A DNA stretch of 64,000 nt. It comes from Pocillopora verrucosa (lineage: Eukaryota > Cnidaria > Anthozoa > Scleractinia > Pocilloporidae). Position numbers and translations under genes: made by a program. Below the pieces are notes generated by a model that was not told the origin of the DNA, ran no database searches, and saw only the letters and a program-made list of their open reading frames with translations. Shown here in pieces: positions 45,600 through 58,508 of the stretch; within the stretch, counting starts at the first letter, position 1, and every line of letters starts with the position of its first letter. The stretch lies in assembly GCF_036669915.1 (NCBI RefSeq), contig NC_089319.1, positions 2,286,082-2,350,081 on the forward strand, given 5' to 3'.

Positions 45600-46008
45600 C
45601 AAGTCCATGTCCAGTGATGGACTTGATCCAGTGTTTCATCGAAGGTTTATCCTGGTCCCGTGACATGTAAACATATTCCAGATATCCCGGTTCCACGAAA
45701 TCTCGGATAATTTTAATGCTGACCCCAAGTGAAATTTCAATTGACTGGACTTCCCCGAGAAAGATCTTTGACTAAATCTTCAGTCTAAAATAGCTTTTCT
45801 CTTGTTAGATCCACGCTAGTGATCTGTTTTTGACATATAGAGCAGATCAGTGTAACTCCGTGTTGGCTCAAAGACTTAGCATCTCCCTAGATGGTCGAAG
45901 TATTTATCCCTTTTATTCTCGAGGTCTCATTGCCTCTTCCCATGGCATGAACTCTGTTTCTGTCAGCACCACTACCATGGCAACTCAACAGAGCCTTAAT
46001 ATGCTTCC
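45600..46008 (-). pseudogene. Broken C-tail exon of a GPCR-7/8-type receptor
   Basis: The minus strand carries the end of the last exon (VEPG tail region at 45640-45725), then about 125 unrelated bases, then the preceding tail segment and the start of helix 8. The match to intact genes ends abruptly at 46008 within the tail, where the next duplicon begins (CTGCTATACATCGAC). The stop codon of the tail is also altered, since text continues past the usual end. Confidence 0.75.
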
Positions 46009-46816
46009 CTGCTATACATCGACACTCGGAACACTATCTGTCTAAAGGTAATCTTCATGTGTCAAAGAAAACAATATAATCTACATTATGTAAAGATCAA
46101 GATGGACTCTTCTCTGCCAAACTATCAGTCAAGCATATTTATCACAAAAAAGCTAAGAAACGAGCTGTCAATTCTTAATAGACCAAAGAACCTTAATGCA
46201 TATTTTTTGAATCGCACTTTCACTTTGGGGATTCTTTATTCGTGCACTTCCAACGTCAGGAGTCGTTTGTAATCGTCTCACAAGTATGCCTTCGTTCTTT
46301 ACATTCAGGCTACTCGTACTTTTCTCCCGCCGCAGTTTCTAACTCAGTATTCTCTTCATCTAAACCCTCCCAACCGATTTTACATGAATACGTTGTAAAG
46401 CAAAACCGTTTTTTATTATGTTGTTTATTTATCCAATCTATAATCGTTTTGTTTATTTGATATGTTTGGTTTACCTTTAGAATCTAATGACCTTGGCTGA
46501 GTAAAAACGTGCTTTTTATAAGTTTGATGCAGGTGGCTTTATTTGAAGAGAACGGAAGGTGTAAAAGAGACTTCAAGACAACATTGTTTTTGACACAAAA
46601 CATCGACACAAGCTATAGCGTTCATTTTTTTCTAGCTTAAACGTGCAGGTGCACGGAAGACTAGTTTTAGCTGTTAATCATATCACATGTTACAGTATCC
46701 TCTATGTATCATTATCATTTAATCTTGTTTATCTCCGGCTCTTGGTCTGTGTTACTGGACATGGACTTGATTCAGTGTTTTACCGTAGGTTCATCCTGGT
46801 TTAGTGTTATGTAAGC

Positions 46817-49803
46817 TTATTCCGAATCTCCCGGTTCCACGGAATCTCGGATAGTTTTAAGAGTAACTGTGTGTCGGCTCAAAGACTGAATATCTCCCTG
46901 GATGGTCGAAGCATTAATCCCTGAATTTGTTCTCGAGGTATCATTGCCTCTTCCCATGGCATGAACTCTGTTTCTGTCAGCACCACTACCATGGCAACTC
47001 AACAGAGCCTTAATATGCTTCCTGAAGCGACTGTTCACATAGGCGTAAATAAAAGGATTAACCGTTGAGTTACACACCACTAAAACAATGGAAATGACAT
47101 CAGCTGCGTCACCAAGGCTATGCTTGGAGCCGAAGTGTATCATGGCATAGATGACGAGGTCTGGAGTCCAACAGAGTCCGTAAATGATGCTAACTGCAAC
47201 GACCATTTTTGTGACGTGCTTACGCACTCTCATGACACCCTGAAGCAAAAAATTGCAAAACAATATTTCAAATTCGGTTGATGCTTTGATTTTGACAATA
47301 GGATTCAGTTTCACTTTGAGGAGCTTCTGGGAAGATTAGTCGCTAAAAAAAACAGTCGTTCTCTTCAGTAGTTATCCCCCCCAGGGAACTTACGCAATCA
47401 TAATAGTTTTCATAACTATGTATGGTTACCATTCCTGGCGGCGCCATACTTCCTATTGATCATAACATGTTCGTAATTGGTTTCGGGTTTCCTCTCGAGG
47501 TTATTCGAGGGCGATTTCAGCCTATTGTTAAACATTACAAACGAGTAGCTAATATAAAGAGTTTTCAAAGCCTGTTCAGAGTAATTGCTCCGCAACCTTT
47601 CGCGAAGTAATCGTGTTTTTCTTTTATCTTCCTTCATCAAGTGAGCACTGCCAATTTTTAAATGGCACTTGATTTAAAAATCTTATTACCTTGGTCTACT
47701 GAATCTAGTTCGTCGACAAAAACAGAAAAAAAGAAAACATTTTGCTCAAATATCTTCACTCACAGACTAGCTTTGAGTAATGACATTTGGAGAAAAACTT
47801 GATACGGTATCAATTCAATGCGTTGTATTTTAGTTACCTGTTGAGTTCCACTAACACGCTCTTCACCTTTGATCCACAGAGAATAGATAACTTTAGAGTA
47901 CAGGCCTATCATGATCAACATTGGCAGAGCTCCAAGCAGCACAAACCAAGCTACACTAAAAGCCTTGGGCATCCATTCCTCAGGCCAGTGCTCCGTACAA
48001 AATTCGTTTTCTTTATCGAAGTAGGACGTCAAAAAGAGAGGTGTGTTTAAAATCAAAACAGAAATCCAAAGAACAGGGATTATAACCTGTAGGAAGGTTT
48101 CAAACCAAGCTTTATTGAGCGTTTTACAGTGGTGGCACTACTGACTTGTGCTCTTTTTACTACTTGTCGGACACTAAAACTCTTAGAACGACAGATATAA
48201 CCACTTGATAAGAATTACGAAAATTTACTTATCTTGAAATATTTTTCACCTTATTTAAGCTTTGACATGAAAAACAAAATATGCTTTTTTTTCTGAGACA
48301 AATCTTGGATCTCTGAGATCCATAGAAGCAGATCCAAGAATATTTTAAGGGGAGGTGGGCCACCTCCCTTTAAAATATTCTTGGTCTGCTCTTGTTTTTC
48401 ACGAAAACAGAGACACAATTGAAGAATATCAACTTTCTCTTTTGTTAGCGTAACAAACATGGCGCTGAATAATTATGGGCGCTAACTGATTGATTTTGAG
48501 CCTCCTATCAGACAAACAATAGATCAAACAGAGTCTGACGACCTGTATGACTACGTGCAAAGTTCTTTATCGTCAAACTTTACGTCATTAGGTGCGAGAG
48601 TGATGGCGAAGATGAAGATTAGTTTTTCCTATGCCTCTTTGAGCGGCTTGACTCCTTTTTTTATTTTATTTGAAGGTTTAAAACAAAGAAACAGAGTAAA
48701 CGGATTGGAATTTGCATTCTTTTTCAAAACAGGAATTTAAAAGCTGAAGGTTTTATCTTGGTGCAGGAAATGAATCGCTCTTAATTATAAATTTTCTTAA
48801 ACAGAAAACAGCATACTCACCTTAAGTTTTCCATGTGTCAGTTTCCCTGCGTTACTGTAAGGATACATTACAGCGAAGTAACGCTCAAATGCAATAGCAA
48901 CTAAGCTAAACGCAGATGCAGTTGCTCCTGTCCACATCAAGTTTCCCCCGGTCAAGAATTTACACAGGAATGATCCTACAATTCCGTCAGGATGCTGGAA
49001 AGTGTGGATCAGAACAAACTGTGGCGCTATAAACAGCGCTACCATGATATCAGCAAAAGCCAAATTGACCAGCAAATAGTTTATAGGTGTCCTAGAAATA
49101 AAAGTGCTTTTTTATCTTACTTCAAAGTTTCAAGTTCCTCTCTTTCTCTAAACTTCACATGTCACAAATTATATTTTCAAATCCCAAAATAAAACAAAAG
49201 AACATAACAAATCTTCCATTTTTTCAAAAAGACATAGAAACTATTTTGCAGTTGGTTTTAACAGCGCTTAGAACTAATGCCTCTCTTACAATTCTGATAT
49301 ATATTCGATCCTTCAGAGGTGATTTATAATCAAGATAAACGTATATTAGATATCACCTCATCCTCTAAAAGTGATTCCCTACTTCCAGACTTGATAGCAA
49401 TACAGAAATGAAACAAACAAGCTGAGAAGACGGCTTTTATAGTCAACTCGAGAGTAAATATATTTTCAGGTTATCAATAGTACACAGACAGAAGTCGTTT
49501 GAAGTGTTTTTTCTTTCTCGTTCACTGCTTCAATCGTCTAAAACACCTGTAACTGGATCCATCCAGGGTATAAAACACAGCTTGGTCTGTAGGAAGTTCG
49601 ATTGATCGCAAAGAAACGCATTTAAAAGAAAATTGGTCTGAGTTCGAAGGAGAGAAAAGAAGTTCAAACTTCCCCATACTGACTCACCTCATGTCTTGAT
49701 TTTTAATCATAACAATACAAACCAGAGTGTTCCCAACGATATCTGTGATTACCAACACAGAAAACATCAAAACGATCACAGTCTGGGCTGAATCGGTCAA
49801 CAT
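46817..49803 (-). CDS. GPCR-8: class A peptide-receptor-like GPCR, 4 coding exons
   Basis: Exons are 49688-49803 (ATG at 49801-49803), 48821-49091, 47838-48086 and 46817-47239. They make 1059 nt, 352 aa. The motif set is as in GPCR-7: GNTLVC, FADIMVALF, LCKFLTGGN, AFERYFAVMYPY, FCTEHWPEEW, GLCWTPD and NSTVNPFIYA. The last exon encodes the same 140 residues as in GPCR-9, with one silent change seen. The TM2-3 exon instead has SNAGKL and MYPY, unlike GPCR-7 and GPCR-9. A leader exon ends at 50040 with a good donor (ATTAAG then GTAAAG). The gene appears intact. The receptor couples an unknown ligand, presumably to G proteins at the plasma membrane. Confidence 0.9.
48327..48390. repeat. Intron hairpin, copy in GPCR-8
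   Basis: Same palindrome as at 39404-39470, with one arm showing GGTCTGCT instead of GGATCTGCT, in the intron between the TM2-3 and TM4-5 exons. Confidence 0.75.
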
Positions 49804-50039
49804 GATGGATTTTCCTTTCTGTTTTCGGCTGCAATTTTCCCCAAAACGTCAGTTTCCACGGGCGTAAAATTCATGCTTCTGGACATTAAGTTCCAGAAAG
49901 AAAAATTGTAATTGCAATTTGCAATTTCCGTACTTCAATTTGTTAGAACAAACCGTTACTTATTGTTTAAAGACTTGATTGTCAACAGACATCCAAAATA
50001 TACCACAAACATAAAATGTAATTTTGAATTGTACTTTAC

Positions 50040-50260
50040 CTTAATGTCCAAGTAGGTCCTTATCGAGGATTTACGAATTCAATACATTTGTGACAACATC
50101 GCGTATCTCGGAAGGTCGGAAATAATTGATTTACTAGCCACGCACTTCAACAAGCTGTAAATTTAGCGATTGTCAGAGTAAAACCTTTTCATAATGAACG
50201 CCATGGAAAATTATAATCTCAATACACATAATGGACTGGCGTTATATCCCTTACGAAATC
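50040..50260 (-). promoter_or_regulatory. Conserved 5' leader exon of GPCR-8
   Basis: Third member of the leader set, with donor ATTAAG then GTAAAG (exon end 50040). The acceptor before the start codon reads AATTGCAG. The leader is again non-coding. Confidence 0.5.
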
Positions 50261-50580
50261 TTCAGACCAATTAGAGTTGCGTTGATATATCTCTACTCTT
50301 TTATGCAGACCTGACAGTATTTAATATAATTTTTAATGGAAAACTCTTTGTTTTCAAGAAAATGCAGTGCCAGGGGTTTAATTGACTCGGAGTGTTTTTA
50401 TTCAGAATTTCAAATACTAGAACGGCATCTCTGAATTTTTATATTGCAAAATTAGCGTGTGGTTGGAATTTCAAATCTTAAGTGGACGGTCTAACAATAT
50501 ATAATAAGAAAAGAACTATCTATAAAAAAAAAAAAATTGGTAAATCATTTTCCCAACCTGTTGCAAGTTGGTTTGTAAGT

Positions 50581-50837
50581 CAAATTCTCACAAAAAATAC
50601 TTCATCTTACTTCCACGGTGCATTGCTTGTTATCTGACCGCTTACTACGTTGAAAGGAACCCATTTCGGCGACTTATCTATTTCGAGGTTTTCTACAGTA
50701 TCTTTTGTGAGAATTTGACATATTTTTTTATCCCTTAGGGCGGTCTTGAATATACCCATACAAACTCATATAATATCGCCATGACTGTTATTTCGTAAGA
50801 TAATCATCTCACAGCCGGAGCTTGAGCCGCCTGTCGG
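50581..50837. mobile_element. MITE copy, left arm deleted
   Basis: Matches the inner and right parts of the MITE at 41742-42109, including the GAGCCGCCTG end followed by GTAAC (50838-50842) and the same flank. It is therefore the same insertion, duplicated with the segment, not an independent one. Confidence 0.75.
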
Positions 50838-52205
50838 GTAACATGTACAAATAATGACAGTTCATTAGGATACGTATGTTTCCTACTGTAGATTAGCCTT
50901 TGGCACTTGTATTATTTAGATGTCAAACGATTTCAAATTTCACAAACAAAAAAAAGGAAACCAATAGATACAGAGCAAGGATATTACTTTTGCTACATGA
51001 TTACTCACACGATCAAAGTTTGCTTTACGATTTCAAGATCGACTTGTACGTCGGTAAACTTTTACGATTTGTTACAAAAAATTGTCTAAGTTAAGTCCTA
51101 TAGAAAGTCTAAAACCCGAAGCCATCCAGACGCGACCTTCTTGTATAAGAACATTCTGGAACATTCTATTTCTTATGTAATTACTCAGATTTAGAAACCG
51201 TGTTAATCTACTAAATTTAGTTCTTTAGAGAAGTTTCTAGATCCTTGTGCTTTATGTATATAAGAGCGATAGTTTCATAAAAAAAAACAGAGAAGTGTAA
51301 AGAAGCTTGGCGCTGTATATTCGAGAAGTCAACTGCGTGAAAATAAATCAGTTTGTTGCTGTTACCGACGATCCTGAGTTTTGTCTGGGAACAACCCTGC
51401 TATACATCGACACTCGGAACACTATCTGTCTAAAGGTAATCTTCATGTGTCAAAGAAAACAATATAATCTACATTATGTAAAGATCAAGATGGACTCTTC
51501 TCTGCCAAACTATCAGTCAAGCATATTTATCACAAAAAAGCTAAGAAACGAGCTGTCAATTCTTAATAGACCAAAGAACCTTAATGCATATTTTTTTGAA
51601 TCGCACTTTCACTTTGGGGATTCTTTATTCGTGCACTTCCAACGTCAGGAGTCGTTTGTAATCGTCTCACAAGTATGCCTTCGTTCTTTACATTCAGGCT
51701 ACTCGTACTTTTCTCCCGCCGCAGTTTCTAACTCAGTATTCTCTTCATCTAAACCCTCCCAACCGATTTTACATGAATACGTTGTAAAGCAAAACCGTTT
51801 TTTATTATGTTGTTTATTTATCCAATCTATAATCGTTTTGTTTATTTGATATGTTTGGTTTACCTTTAGAATCTAATGACCTTGGCTGAGTAAAAACGTG
51901 CTTTTTATAAGTTTGATGCAGGTGGCTTTATTTGAAGAGAACGGAAGGTGTAAAAGAGACTTCAAGACAACATTGTTTTTGACACAAAACATCGACACAA
52001 GCTATAGCGTTCATTTTTTTCTAGCTTAAACGTGCAGGTGCACGGAAGACTAGTTTTAGCTGTTAATCATATCACATGTTACAGTATCCTCTATGTATCA
52101 TTATCATTTAATCTTGTTTATCTCCGGCTCTTGGTCTGTGTTACTGGACATGGACTTGATTCAGTGTTTTACCGTAGGTTCATCCTGGTTTAGTGTTATG
52201 TAAGC

Positions 52206-55200
52206 TTATTCCGAATCTCCCGGTTCCACGGAATCTCGGATAGTTTTAAGAGTAACTGTGTGTCGGCTCAAAGACTGAATATCTCCCTGGATGGTCGAAG
52301 CATTAATCCCTGAATTTGTTCTCGAGGTATCATTGCCTCTTCCCATGGCATGAACTCTGTTTCTGTCAGCACCACTACCATGACAACTCAACAGAGCCTT
52401 AATATGCTTCCTGAAGCGACTGTTCACATAGGCGTAAATAAAAGGATTAACCGTTGAGTTACACACCACTAAAACAATGGAAATGACATCAGCTGCGTCA
52501 CCAAGGCTATGCTTGGAGCCGAAGTGTATCATGGCATAGATGACGAGGTCTGGAGTCCAACAGAGTCCGTAAATGATGCTAACTGCAACGACCATTTTTG
52601 TGACGTGCTTACGCACTCTCATGACACCCTGAAGCAAAAAATTGCAAAACAATATTTCAAATTCGATTGATGCTTTGATTTTGACAATAGGATTCAGTTT
52701 CACTTTGAGGAGCTTCTGGGAAGATTAGTCGCTAAAAAAAACAGTCGTTCTCTTCAGTAGTTATCCCCCCCAGGGAACTTACGCAATCATAATAGTTTTC
52801 ATAACTATGTATGGTTACCATTCCTGGCGGCGCCATACTTCCTATTGATCATAACATGTTCGTAATTGGTTTCGGGTTTCCTCTCGAGGTTAATCGAGGG
52901 CGCTTTCAGGCTATTGTTAACCATTACAAACGATTAGCTAATATAAAGAGTTTTCAAAGCCTGTTCAGAGTAATTGCTCCGCAACCTTTCGCGAAGTAAT
53001 CGTGTTTTTCTTTTATCTTCCTTCATCAAGTGAGCACTGCCAATTTTTAAATGGCACTTGATTTAAAAATCTTATTACCTTGGTCTACTGAATCTAGTTC
53101 GTCGATACAAAAACAGAAAAAAAGGAAAAAATTTTGCTCAAATACCTTCACTCACAGACTAGCTTTGAGTAATGACATTTGGAGAAAAACTTGATACGGT
53201 ATCAATTCGATGCGTTGTATTTTAGTTACCTGTTGAGTTCCACTGACACGCTCTTCACCTTTGATCCACAGAGAATAGACAACTTTAGAGTACAGGCCTA
53301 TCATGATCAACATCGGCAGAGCTCCAAGCAGCACAAACCAAGCTACACTAAAAGCCTTGGGCATCCATTCCTCGGGCCAGTGCTCCGTACAAAACTCGTT
53401 TTCTTTATCGAAGTAGGACGTCAAAAAGAGAGGTGTGTTTAAAATCAAAACAGAAATCCAAAGAACAGGGATTATAACCTGTAGAAAGGTTTCAAACCAA
53501 GCTTTATTGAGCGTTTTACAGTGGTGGCACTAGTGACTTGTGCTTTTTTTATTACTTGTCGGACGCCAAAACTCTTGCAACGACAGGTATTACCACTTGA
53601 TAAGAATTGCAAAAAATTTACTTGTCTTGAAATATTGAAATATTTCTCACCTTATTTAAGCTTTGTAATGAAAAAACAGAATCTACCTTTTTTTCTGAGA
53701 CAAATCTTGGATCTCTGAGATCCATAGGAGCAGATCCAGGAATATTTTAAGGGGAAGTGGGCCACCTCCCTTAAAAGTGTTCTTGGATCTGCTCTTGTTT
53801 TTCACGACAACAGAGACACAATTGAAGAATATCAACTGTCTCTTTTTTAGCGCACTTATGGGCGCTAAATGATTGATTTTGAGCCACTTATCAGACAAGT
53901 AATAGATCAAACAGACTTCGACGACCTCTATGACTACCTGTAAGTTCTTTATTGTCATTCGTTACGTCATTAGTTGCAAAAGTGATAGCGAAAATTAAGT
54001 TAAGTTTTTCCTACGCCTTTTAAAATGGCTTGGCCCTTTGTTTGTTGTTTGTTGGCGAAGATGAAGATTAGTTTTTCCTATGCCTCTTTGAGCGGCTTGA
54101 CTCCTTTTTTTTATTTTATTTGAAGGTTTAAAACAAAGAAACAGAGTAAACGGATTTGAATTTGTCTTCCTTTTCAAAACAGTGATCTGAAAGCTGAAGG
54201 TTTTATCTTGGTGCAGCGAATGAATCGCCCTTAATCATATAGGTTTTCTTAAACAGAAAATAGCATACTTACCTTAAGTTTTCCATGTGTTAGTTTCCTT
54301 GTGTTATTGTAAGGGGGCATTACAGCGAAGTAACGCTCAAATGCAATAGCGACCAGACTAAACGCAGATGCAGTTGCTCCTGTCCACATCAAGTTTCCCC
54401 CGGTCAAGAATTTGCACAGGAATGATCCTACAACTCCGTCAGGATGCTGGAAAGTGTGGATCAGAACAAACTGTGGCGCTATAAACAGCGCTACCATGAT
54501 ATCAGCAAAAGCCAAATTGACCAGCAAATAGTTTATAGGTGTCCTAGAAATAAAAGTGTTTTTTTTATCTTACTTCAAAGTTTCAAGTTCCTCTCTTTCT
54601 CTAAACTTCACATGTCACAAATTATATTTTCAAATCCAAACAGATATAGAAACTATTTTGCAGTTGGTTTTAACAGTGCTTAGAACTAATGCCTCCCTTA
54701 CAATTCTGGTATATATTCGATCCTTCAGAGGTGATTTTTTAATCAAGATAAACGTGTAGTGGATATCAGCACTTCCTCTAATAGTGATTCCCTTCTTCGA
54801 GACTTGATAGCAATAAAGAGATGAAACAAACAAGCTGAGAAGACGGCTTTTATGTTTAACTCGAGAGAAAATATATTTGTAAGTTATCGATAGTACACAG
54901 ACAGAAGTTGTTTGAAGTGTTTTTTCTTTCTCGTTCACTTCTTCGATGTTCTAAAACACCTGTAACTGGATCTACCCAGGATAATGAAACACAGCTTGGT
55001 CTCTAGGAAGTTCGATTGATCGCAAAGAAACGCATTTCAAAGAAAATTGCTGTAAGTTCGAAGGAGTGAGAAGCAGCTCCAACTTCTTCATACGGACTCA
55101 CCTCATGTCTTGGTTTTTAATCATAACAAAACAAACCAGAGTGTTCCCCACGATATCTGTGATTATTAGCACAGAAAACACCACAGCGATCACGGTCTGG

Positions 55201-55217
55201 GCTGAATCGGTCAACAT
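52206..55217 (-). CDS. GPCR-9: class A peptide-receptor-like GPCR, 4 coding exons
   Basis: Exons are 55102-55217 (ATG at 55215-55217), 54273-54543, 53230-53478 and 52206-52628. The total is 1059 nt, 352 aa. All motifs of GPCR-8 are kept. The last exon is identical in protein to GPCR-8, and the TM4-5 exon differs from it at one residue (SKVVYSLW for SKVIYSLW). The TM2-3 exon reads AVMPPYNNTRKL, nearer to GPCR-7 (AVMPPYSNTRKL) than to GPCR-8. The TM2-3 donor is GTAAGT where the paralogues have GTGAGT. Leader exon end at 55461. Intact. Confidence 0.9.
53728..53794. repeat. Intron hairpin, copy in GPCR-9
   Basis: Same palindrome as in GPCR-7 and GPCR-8. The centre has GGGGAAGTGGGCCACCTCCC, with one mismatch in the stem. 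Confidence 0.75.
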
Positions 55218-55460
55218 GATGGATTTTCCTTCTCTTTTCGACTGCAATTTTCACCAAAACGTCAATTTTCTAAGGGAAAAAAAATCATGCCTCTAAAAAT
55301 CATGAAAGAATGTCCCTGAGAGTAAAATTGTAATTGCAGTTTGCAATTTTGGCACTTTAATTTGTTGGAACAAACCGTTAGTTGTGGTTTAAAGACTTGA
55401 TTGTAAACAGACGTCGAAAATATACCACAAACATAAAATGTAATTTGAATTGCACTCTAC

Positions 55461-55700
55461 CTTGACGTCCAAGTAGGTCCTTACTCAGGATTTACGAACT
55501 CAATACGTATATGACAACATCGCGTATCTCGGAAGATCGGAAATGATTGATTTACTGGCCACACAATTCAACAAGCTGGAAATTTAGCGTTTTTCAGAGT
55601 AAAACCCTACTTATTATGAACGCCATGGAAAATTATAATCTCAATACACATAATGGACTGGCGTCATATCCCTTACGAAATCTTCAGACCAATGAGAGTT
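55461..55700 (-). promoter_or_regulatory. Conserved 5' leader exon of GPCR-9
   Basis: Fourth member of the leader set, with donor GTCAAG then GTAGAG (exon end 55461). Homology to the other three extends to about 55700 and beyond. Confidence 0.5.
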
Positions 55701-56891
55701 GCTTTGATATATCTCAAATCTTTTATGCAGACCGGACAGTATTTAATATAATTTTTAATGGAAAACTCTTTGTTTTCAAGGAAATGAAGTGCTATGGGTG
55801 CCATTGACTTTAATTATAGAATTTAATTATACAGAATTTCAAATACTTGAACGATATCTCTGGATTTTTATATTGCAAAATTAGCGTGTGGTTGGAATTT
55901 CAAATCTTAAACGAACGGTCTAACAATGTTTTCGAACTAATGTTACGAAACAGAGGCAAAGATACGGAACGAAGTCAGCTGTTGTTGTGTTTCATAGACA
56001 AGAGCTCACAAAGGCAGGAGGTATATCCGAAGAAAAAAATTTAAAGAAAGAATTTAAATTTCAGACTCGACTTATAATAATATATTTGCTCCACACACTT
56101 TTTATAGCCCTTAAAACCTAATCCAAGCCAAATTTTATCAATATAGGAACGATAACTAATTGTATTTTTCCATATATAAACTCGGGGTATAGCTTTATCA
56201 CTCTGAGAAATGAGATCTATCAAAATTCGTAGTTATCCCTGAGGATCAATCTCGGAAACAAATTGCATGAACAGATCACGTTACCTTTAGATTTATCCAG
56301 CAGCATTCATTTCGCCCTTGGGTGAATCGATTATATCGCAAGAAAATGTTTTTCGGCCACAATCAGAACGAAAAGGTAAATGATGTCAACATTATAATTT
56401 CATTTCCTTGTTTCCATCGTTCTTCACTTCAAATAAAAGAGACACTGCGTATGGCCTTTATATAACATTTTAATGCCTGAAGTAACAACTGATTGAATAA
56501 CGGTGAAGATTTTGAAGTCAACGTCTTTGTTCAAAAGAGGGTTAGGCAGGCTTTTAAATGTTCAACAATTGCAAGGTGCCAGTTAGGGCCAGTTCTATTC
56601 GAAAAATTGGACGATATCTTATATACTAGTTAACTTTTCACCTAGGTGTCGAAAGCAATCCAGTTTCGTTTTGGTTTTGCCGTTACTACACTACATAATT
56701 AGTCTTGGAAACTTGCACGCTTTACTCGGCCGATCACTCATGATGTAGCCACGAGCGTTTTTTCCGTTTATAGTTTTGTCGTTTGTAGTTCTAATAACAT
56801 CGTCCCTAATAGATAAGTTGTGTTCAAACATCCAACTTGAATGACAAAAGTAAGATGGATAAATTTCCCTGCGAACGAACCGTTAAAAATA

Positions 56892-57720
56892 CAAGATAAT
56901 TTTGTTTTAACAGCTGAGTTGATAATGTAAATTGGCCACCGTAAAGAGTTTCAAGGCTGAAGTTTCGAGCGTTAGTCCTTCGTCAGAGCGAATGGAGGAA
57001 TTGTGAGTTGTGCATGTGTTTATTTGAAGAAAATGGAGCTACGCTAGGTGTACATAGTAACGAGAAAAACAAGAATAAGTTGGTTGAATTAAAGGCATAT
57101 GTTGATAACGTGGGGATTAAGAGTGCCGATTTGAAAGATAAATTTTTGTTCTAGAGCTTTGCAGCTTTCTAAAATTCCTAAATGTAGGGGAAGGACACAG
57201 ACTATCATGTGCTCAGAATGATTAGGGATGTTAAAGAGTATAGCGACTGGTTTGGATGCGTCCTTGTCACTATCGTGTTTAACGTTTTTACGTGTCTTTT
57301 ATTTTCCTCTATTTTGTTTCTCGTTTGTCAATTTCCCTTCGTATAATTGTAGTAACTTATCATTTATAATTTCATTTTGGCAACCGCTTCGATTGTTCAG
57401 TTCGCATCAATAATTTGATTTGTTTCGTTTGTTGGAATATGTTGTTGAAGAATATTAGAAATCGTGTTTTGGATTTGTAAGAGTAATTTTGGCCCTAAAA
57501 AAACGCTATTAACGATCTTGAAGTGCACCAAAACATTTTCAAAAACACTATTAACAATCTTATGACCACCAAAATATTGATCGTTAGAAACTCTTTATGG
57601 TGGGCCATTTACATTATCAACTCAGTTGATGAAAGCAAATTATCTTGTTATACTCCTCCACCGGAGTAGCACCTCAGTTTCTTAAGCAAGTTATCACTTT
57701 TATTGAAATAAACTAATTTG
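56892..57720. mobile_element. Penelope-derived element with inverted ends, no intact coding region
   Basis: Left end (ACAAGATAATTTTG to AATTGGCCACC, then AAGTTTCGAGCGTTAG) and right end (GGCCATTTACATTATCAAC to CAGTTTCTTAAGCAAG) are inverted with respect to each other. They follow the pattern of the elements at 14116-14381 and 32686. About 600 bases lie between the arms and have no recognisable domain. Target duplication not identified. Confidence 0.65.
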
Positions 57721-58508
57721 GCTTGCAGTCATTTTAGGGACATATCACTATGTTTCACAACCAGCAGGGAATTAAACTATTTTAACTTGACAGCTGTTTG
57801 AGTGTAAACCCTACAAAAAACCTTGAAATTTTTAGCAATTTTATGGGTATCACTTTGTTTTCTTTTTTTTTTTTTGAACCAACGTTTCAGAGTCTTCATG
57901 ACGCCATTGTCCTAGTATGTGTTAGGATTATGAATTCTGCGAGTATTGATTAAAACCACTTTCAGGGTTGGTTTTAGTTCTCTGATGAATAGCATCTCGT
58001 GCACTAAGCAATGGAATTTATTTTTGCACTTCTTAAGAACATTGAAGCACCTCAGTGGGTCTTATCCTAGTTTTTCATGCAAAGTTATTGCAGTTGTTGA
58101 TACTCCCAGAATTCATTATCCTCACATTTACCTTGACAATGGCGTCATGAAGACTCCAAAATGTCGGTTCATATCGCTAGTTTTTATGTGTTTATGTATA
58201 ATTTAGCTTCTAAGAGGAGTAGCCATGTTTATAATGTTTCAAACGTTTGCACCAGAACAAAACTTCCTCAGAAAAGACTATTTCGGTATGCAAATTCTAT
58301 GTCATACCCTGTTTAGTGCACTGGCAAAAGATTTCTATTATCTCTAGCCTTAACTCGTTCTCTGACTGATCCTTCGGAATACTAACCGTTTTCTTGTCGA
58401 AAAATATCCATGCAAAATATACCTAACACCATATATACCGACTTGAGAATAGGATTGTACACATTATTATGCTCCATGTTTCACACTATTACATGTCGTT
58501 TAAATCAC
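57721..58508. other. Stretch with no gene recognised
   Basis: Short frames only and no coding motif. It separates the Penelope-derived element from the MITE copy. Confidence 0.4.

Larger units (their letters stand above)
46008..51396. repeat. Tandem duplicon carrying GPCR-8 (unit about 5.39 kb; next copy from 51397)
   Basis: From CTGCTATACATCGAC onward the sequence matches 51397 onward at a constant offset of 5388-5389. Over the flank and last exon (46008-47240) only a few bases differ. Divergence rises to about 3 percent in the TM4-5 exon and is higher around TM1 and the leader exon. Confidence 0.85.

Noticed and set aside
47787-48050. Plus-strand frame of 87 codons, repeated at 38861 and 53179
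   Set aside because: Its conservation is explained by the receptor TM4-5 exon on the opposite strand.
51307-51849. Plus-strand open frame of 180 codons
   Set aside because: It lies in the duplicated 3' flank of the receptor units. The copies at 46050, 42360 and 36960 have broken versions and no domain is visible.
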